Notes under the pieces: model-generated
The model's database searches: none
Seen by the model: the letters and a program-made list of their open reading frames with translations, nothing else
What the model was told of the DNA's origin: nothing
Shown here: positions 60,408 through 64,000 of the stretch, piece by piece
Layout: every line of letters starts with the position of its first letter
Numbering within the stretch: the first letter of the stretch is position 1
Source: Hippasteria phrygiana
Taxonomy: Eukaryota; Echinodermata; Asteroidea; Valvatida; Goniasteridae
Assembly: GCA_037893225.1 (NCBI GenBank)
Contig: JAZGUH010000282.1
Coordinates: 868,001-932,000 of the forward strand
Length of the DNA stretch: 64,000 nt
Direction: 5' to 3'
Translations under genes and position numbers: made by a program

Positions 60408-63188
60408 GAGTAAAGCAAGTCCATACCCCAGGGAATTTGACATGCATGGAGCAATAAATAGACGGTAACATGTACACAGATGTTGGCCGGAAAGAAAATA
60501 CACATTGCGAGGTTTGAATTTTCTCCACAAGTTTTAACTCTAGGAAGCCGCCGATGATTGCAACATGTAGCGCCAGATCTAAGCTATCCATACATGTCAA
60601 AATTACTGTATTTGGTTGATATTTCATGCAATTATGAATGAGTAAAGCAAGTCATAACCCAGGGAATTTGACAGGCATGGAGCAATAAATAGAAGGTAAT
60701 ATGCACACAGATGTTGGCCGGGAAGAAAATAAACATTGCGAGGTTTGAATTTTCTCCACAAGTGTTAACTCTAAGAAGTCGCCGATAATTGCAACATGTA
60801 GCGCCAGATCTAAGCTATCCATACATGTCAAAATTACTGAATTTGGTTGATATTTCATGCAATTATGAATGAGTAAAGCAAGTCCATACCCCAGGGAATT
60901 TGACATGCATGGAGCAATAAATAGACGGTAACATGTACACAGATGTTGGCCAGAAAGAAAATAAACATTGCGAGGTTTGAATTTTCTCCACAAGTTTTAA
61001 CTCTAGGAAGCCGCCGATGATTGCAACATGTAGCGCCAGATCTAAGCTATCCATACATGTCAAAATTACTGTTTTTGGGTGATATTTCATTTCAATTATG
61101 AATGAGTAAAGCAAGTCATACCCCAGGGAATTTGACAGGCATGGAGCAATAAATAGAAGGTAATATGAACACAGATGTTGGCCGGGAAGAAAATAAACAT
61201 TGCGAGGTTTGAATTTTCTCCACAAGTGTTAACTCTAAGAAGCCGCCGATAATTGCAACATGTAGCGCCAGATCTAAGCTATCCATACATGTCAAAATTA
61301 CTGAATTTGGTTGATATTTCATGCAATTATGAATGAGTAAAGCAAGTCCATACCCCAGGGAATTTGACATGCATGGAGCAATAAATAGACGGTAACATGT
61401 ACACAGATGTTGGCCGGAAAGAAAATAAACATTGCGAGGTTTGAATTTTCTCCACAAGTTTTAACTCTAGGAAGCCGCCGATGATTGCAACATGTAGCGC
61501 CAGATCTAAGCTATCCATACATGTCAACATTACTGTATTTGGTTTATATTTCATGCAATTATGAATGAGTAAAGCAAGTCATACCCCAGGGAATTTGACA
61601 GGCATGGAGCAATAAATAGAAGGTAATATGCACACAGATGTTGGCCGGGAAGAAAATAAACATTGCGAGGTTTGAATTTTCTCCACAAGTGTTAACTCTA
61701 AGAAGCCGCCGATAATTGCAACATGTAGCGCCAGATCTAAGCTATCCATACATGTCAAAATTACTGAATTTGGTTGATATTTCATGCAATTATGAATGAG
61801 TAAAGCAAGTCCATACCCCATGGAATTTGACAGGCATGGAGCAATAAATAAAAGGTAATCTGCACACAGATGGTGGCCGGGAAGAAAATAAACATTGCGA
61901 GGTTTGAATTTTCTCCACAAGTTTTAACTCTAAGAAGCCGCCGATAATTGCAACATGTAGCGCCAGATCTAAGCTATCCATACATGTCAAAATTACTGAA
62001 TTTGGTTGATATTTCATGCAATTATGAATGAGTAAAGCAAGTCCATACCCCAGGGAATTTGACAGGCATGGAGCAATAAATAAGAGGTAATCTGCACACA
62101 GATGGTGGCCGGGAAGAAAATATACATTGCGAGGTTTGAATTTTCTCCACAAGTGTTAACTCTAAGAAGCCGCCGATAATTGCAACATGTAGCGCCAGAT
62201 CTAAGCTATCCATACATGTCAAAATTACTGTATTTGGTTTATATTTCATGCAATTATGAATGAGTAAAGCAAGTCATACCCTAGAGAATTTGACATGCAT
62301 GGAGCAATAAATAGAAGGTAATATGAACACAGATGTTGGCCGGAAAGAAAATAAACATTGCGAGGTTTGGATTTTCTCCACAAGTGTTAACTCTAAGAAG
62401 CCGCCGATAATTGCAACATGTAGCGCCAGATCTAAGCTATCCATACATGTCAAAATTACTGAATTTGGTTGATATTTCATGCAATTATGAATGAGTAAAG
62501 CAAGTCCATACCCCAGGGAATTTGACATGCATGGAGCAATAAATAGACGGTAACATGTACACAGATGTTGGCCGGAAAGAAAATACACATTGCGAGGTTT
62601 GAATTTTCTCCACAAGTTTTAACTCTAGGAAGCCGCCGATGATTGCAACATGTAGCGCCAGATCTAAGCTATCCATACATGTCAAAATTACTGTATTTGG
62701 TTGATATTTCATGCAATTATGAATGAGTAAAGCAAGTCATAACCCAGGGAATTTGACAGGCATGGAGCAATAAATAGAAGGTAATATGCACACAGATGTT
62801 GGCCGGGAAGAAAATAAACATTGCGAGGTTTGAATTTTCTCCACAAGTGTTAACTCTAAGAAGTCGCCGATAATTGCAACATGTAGCGCCAGATCTAAGC
62901 TATCCATACATGTCAAAATTACTGAATTTGGTTGATATTTCATGCAATTATGAATGAGTAAAGCAAGTCCATACCCCAGGGAATTTGACATGCATGGAGC
63001 AATAAATAGACGGTAACATGTACACAGATGTTGGCCAGAAAGAAAATAAACATTGCGAGGTTTGAATTTTCTCCACAAGTTTTAACTCTAGGAAGCCGCC
63101 GATGATTGTAACATGTAGCGCCAGATCTAAGCTATCCATACATGTCAAAATTACTGTTTTTGGGTGATATTTCATTTCAATTATGAAT
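60408..63188 (+). repeat. Cleanest family I 9-mer HOR (2085 bp period)
   Basis: Starts: 60408 M2, 60640 R2, 60871 L, 61104 N, 61335 M1, 61567 Q, 61798 S, 62030 T, 62262 W, 62493 M2, 62725 R2, 62956 L (private GATTGTAAC). N to N (61104 to 63189) is nine monomers and 2085 bp. The W-M2-R2-L tetramer is single here, in contrast to the doubled copies at 1.1 and 9.4 kb. Confidence 0.92.
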
Positions 63189-64000
63189 GAGTAAAGCAAG
63201 TCATACCCCAGGGAATTTGACAGGCATGGAGCAATAAATAGAAGGTAATATGAACACAGATGTTGGCCGGGAAGAAAATAAACATTGCGAGGTTTTAATT
63301 TTCTCCACAAGTGTTAACTCTAAGAAGCCGCCGATAATTGCAACATGTAGCGCCAGATCTAAGCTATCCATACATGTCAAAATTACTGTATTTGGTTGAT
63401 ATTTCATGCAATTATGAATGAGTAAAGCAAGTCCATACCCCAGGGAATTTGACATGCATGGAGCAATAAATAGACGGTAACATGTACACAGATGTTGGCC
63501 GGAAAGAAAATAAACATTGCGAGGTTTGAATTTTCTCCACAAGTTTTAACTCTAGGAAGCCGCCGATGATTGCAACATGTAGCGCCAGATCTAAGCTATC
63601 CATACATGTCAACATTACTGTATTTGGTTTATATTTCATGCAATTATGAATGAGTAAAGCAAGTCATACCCCAGGGAATTTGACAGGCATGGAGCAATAA
63701 ATAGAAGGTAATATGCACACAGATGTTGGCCGGGAAGAAAATAAACATTGCGAGGTTTGAATTTTCTCCACAAGTTTTAACTCTAGGAAGCCGCCGATGA
63801 TTGCAACATGTAGCGCCAGATCTAAGCTATCCATACATGTCAAAATTACTGTATTTGGTTTATATTTCATGCAATTATGAATGAGTAAAGCAAGTCATAC
63901 CCTAGAGAATTTGACATGCATGGAGCAATAAATAGAAGGTAATATGAACACAGATGTTGGCCGGAAAGAAAATAAACATTGCGAGGTTTGAATTTTCTCC
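63189..64000 (+). repeat. Right edge: N, M1, Q/Y'' hybrid, partial W''
   Basis: 63189 is N with GGTTTTAATT and a TGTATTTGG end. 63420 is M1. 63652 starts like Q/R (CCCCAGGG, TATGCAC, GGGAAG) and continues TTTTAAC, AGGAAGCC, AGATCTAAG, ending TGTATTTGGTTTAT (231 bp). 63883 starts CCCTAGAGA and has TTTGAATT, i.e. W'', cut at p118 by the window end. Order and markers parallel 15689-16756 and 27933-28999, but with a full-length hybrid in place of the 88-bp-deleted pair. Confidence 0.88.

Larger units (their letters stand above)
1..64000 (+). repeat. Satellite array, ~231-bp monomer, head to tail, spans whole window
   Basis: The anchor GAGTAAAGCA (or its near-exact form) recurs 275 times between 172 and 63883. 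Spacings are 231 bp (most), 232 bp (extra C at p14) or 233 bp (11 L monomers), plus eleven aberrant spacings: six of 176, three of 373, one of 374 and one of 306. All copies lie in one orientation and no unique or transposon-like sequence interrupts them. The left edge starts at p61 of an N monomer and the right edge ends at p118 of a W'' monomer, so both array ends are outside the window. Such arrays are typical of eukaryotic centromeric or pericentromeric heterochromatin. That location is inference; the repeat structure is seen directly. I do not recognise the monomer family. Confidence 0.98.

Noticed and set aside
164..63870. Over 200 minus-strand open frames of 61-120 codons, some beginning MWRKFKPRN and others MKYQPNT
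   Set aside because: They are the same satellite DNA read in two frames, repeated once per monomer. Frames start and stop according to the p14 C insertion, no protein family or domain is recognisable, and there is no other gene structure. Amplification of a stop-poor sequence explains them.
1..64000. CRISPR-like array (regular repeats)
   Set aside because: The repeat unit is 231 bp with no short repeat/unique spacer alternation; the sequence between anchors is itself repeated.
1..64000. tRNA, rRNA, SINE or LINE origin of the monomer
   Set aside because: I see no tRNA A/B box arrangement, rRNA core sequence, poly(A) tail or reverse-transcriptase-like frame. A database search would be needed to exclude remote similarity.
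1..64000. Telomeric or other short simple repeats within the array
   Set aside because: No run of TTAGGG, TTTAGGG or similar short units, and no microsatellite longer than a few units, was seen.

Overview
The whole 64 kb window is one uninterrupted, head-to-tail tandem array of a satellite DNA with a basic monomer of about 231 bp (38% GC in the monomer I counted). I see no gene, RNA gene, transposon, CRISPR array or unique sequence. I counted 275 in-register copies of the anchor GAGTAAAGCA, from 172 to 63883, all in the same orientation. The array enters the window at monomer position p61 and leaves it at p118, so it continues on both sides. A homogenised array of this size with multi-monomer higher-order repeats (HORs) is typical of centromeric or pericentromeric heterochromatin of a eukaryote. 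I cannot name the species or match the monomer to a known family.

Phase convention: p1 is the G of GAGTAAAGCA. Monomers differ at a limited set of diagnostic sites, so they sort into named types. N is the reference (231 bp). M1/M2/M3/M have an extra C at p14 (232 bp). L has the extra C plus one more base at p220 (233 bp). S and T read GATGGTGG at p71-78. W has CCCTAGAGA at p18-26. P reads GTGGGCCGCA at p73-82. Q, R2, R3 and R read TATGCAC at p61-67, and R also has TTCGAA. Y has CCCGGGG at p19-25 and ATATAAG at p169-175. Double primes mark variants travelling with an 88-bp deletion.

Layout. 1-16525: HOR family I, whose clearest unit is the 9-mer N-M1-Q-S-T-W-M2-R2-L (2085 bp). It carries nested duplications of 464 bp, 926 bp and about 2.3 kb. 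16526-58554: HOR family II, whose clearest unit is the 9-mer P-N-M-R-Y-W-M-R-Y (2081 bp). Inside it lie a 5-mer stretch (P-N-M-R-Y, 1156 bp), a sub-array carrying two internal deletions and repeating every 2863 bp (about 28.2-38.5 kb), and larger duplications with offsets 3413, 3468, 5263 and 8676 bp. 58555-64000: family I again. Family II is therefore flanked on both sides by family I, as if it had expanded inside it.

Three structural mutations act as lineage markers: an 88-bp deletion (4 copies), a 55-bp deletion (6 copies) and a 75-bp partial duplication (1 copy). The first two were copied along with their HORs. Many monomers are hybrids that switch type inside the monomer, as expected from in-register unequal exchange or conversion. 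The minus strand of nearly every monomer holds a 61-120 codon open frame. I read these as by-products of amplifying a stop-poor sequence, not as genes. Everything here comes from reading by eye, so alignment should confirm exact identities.
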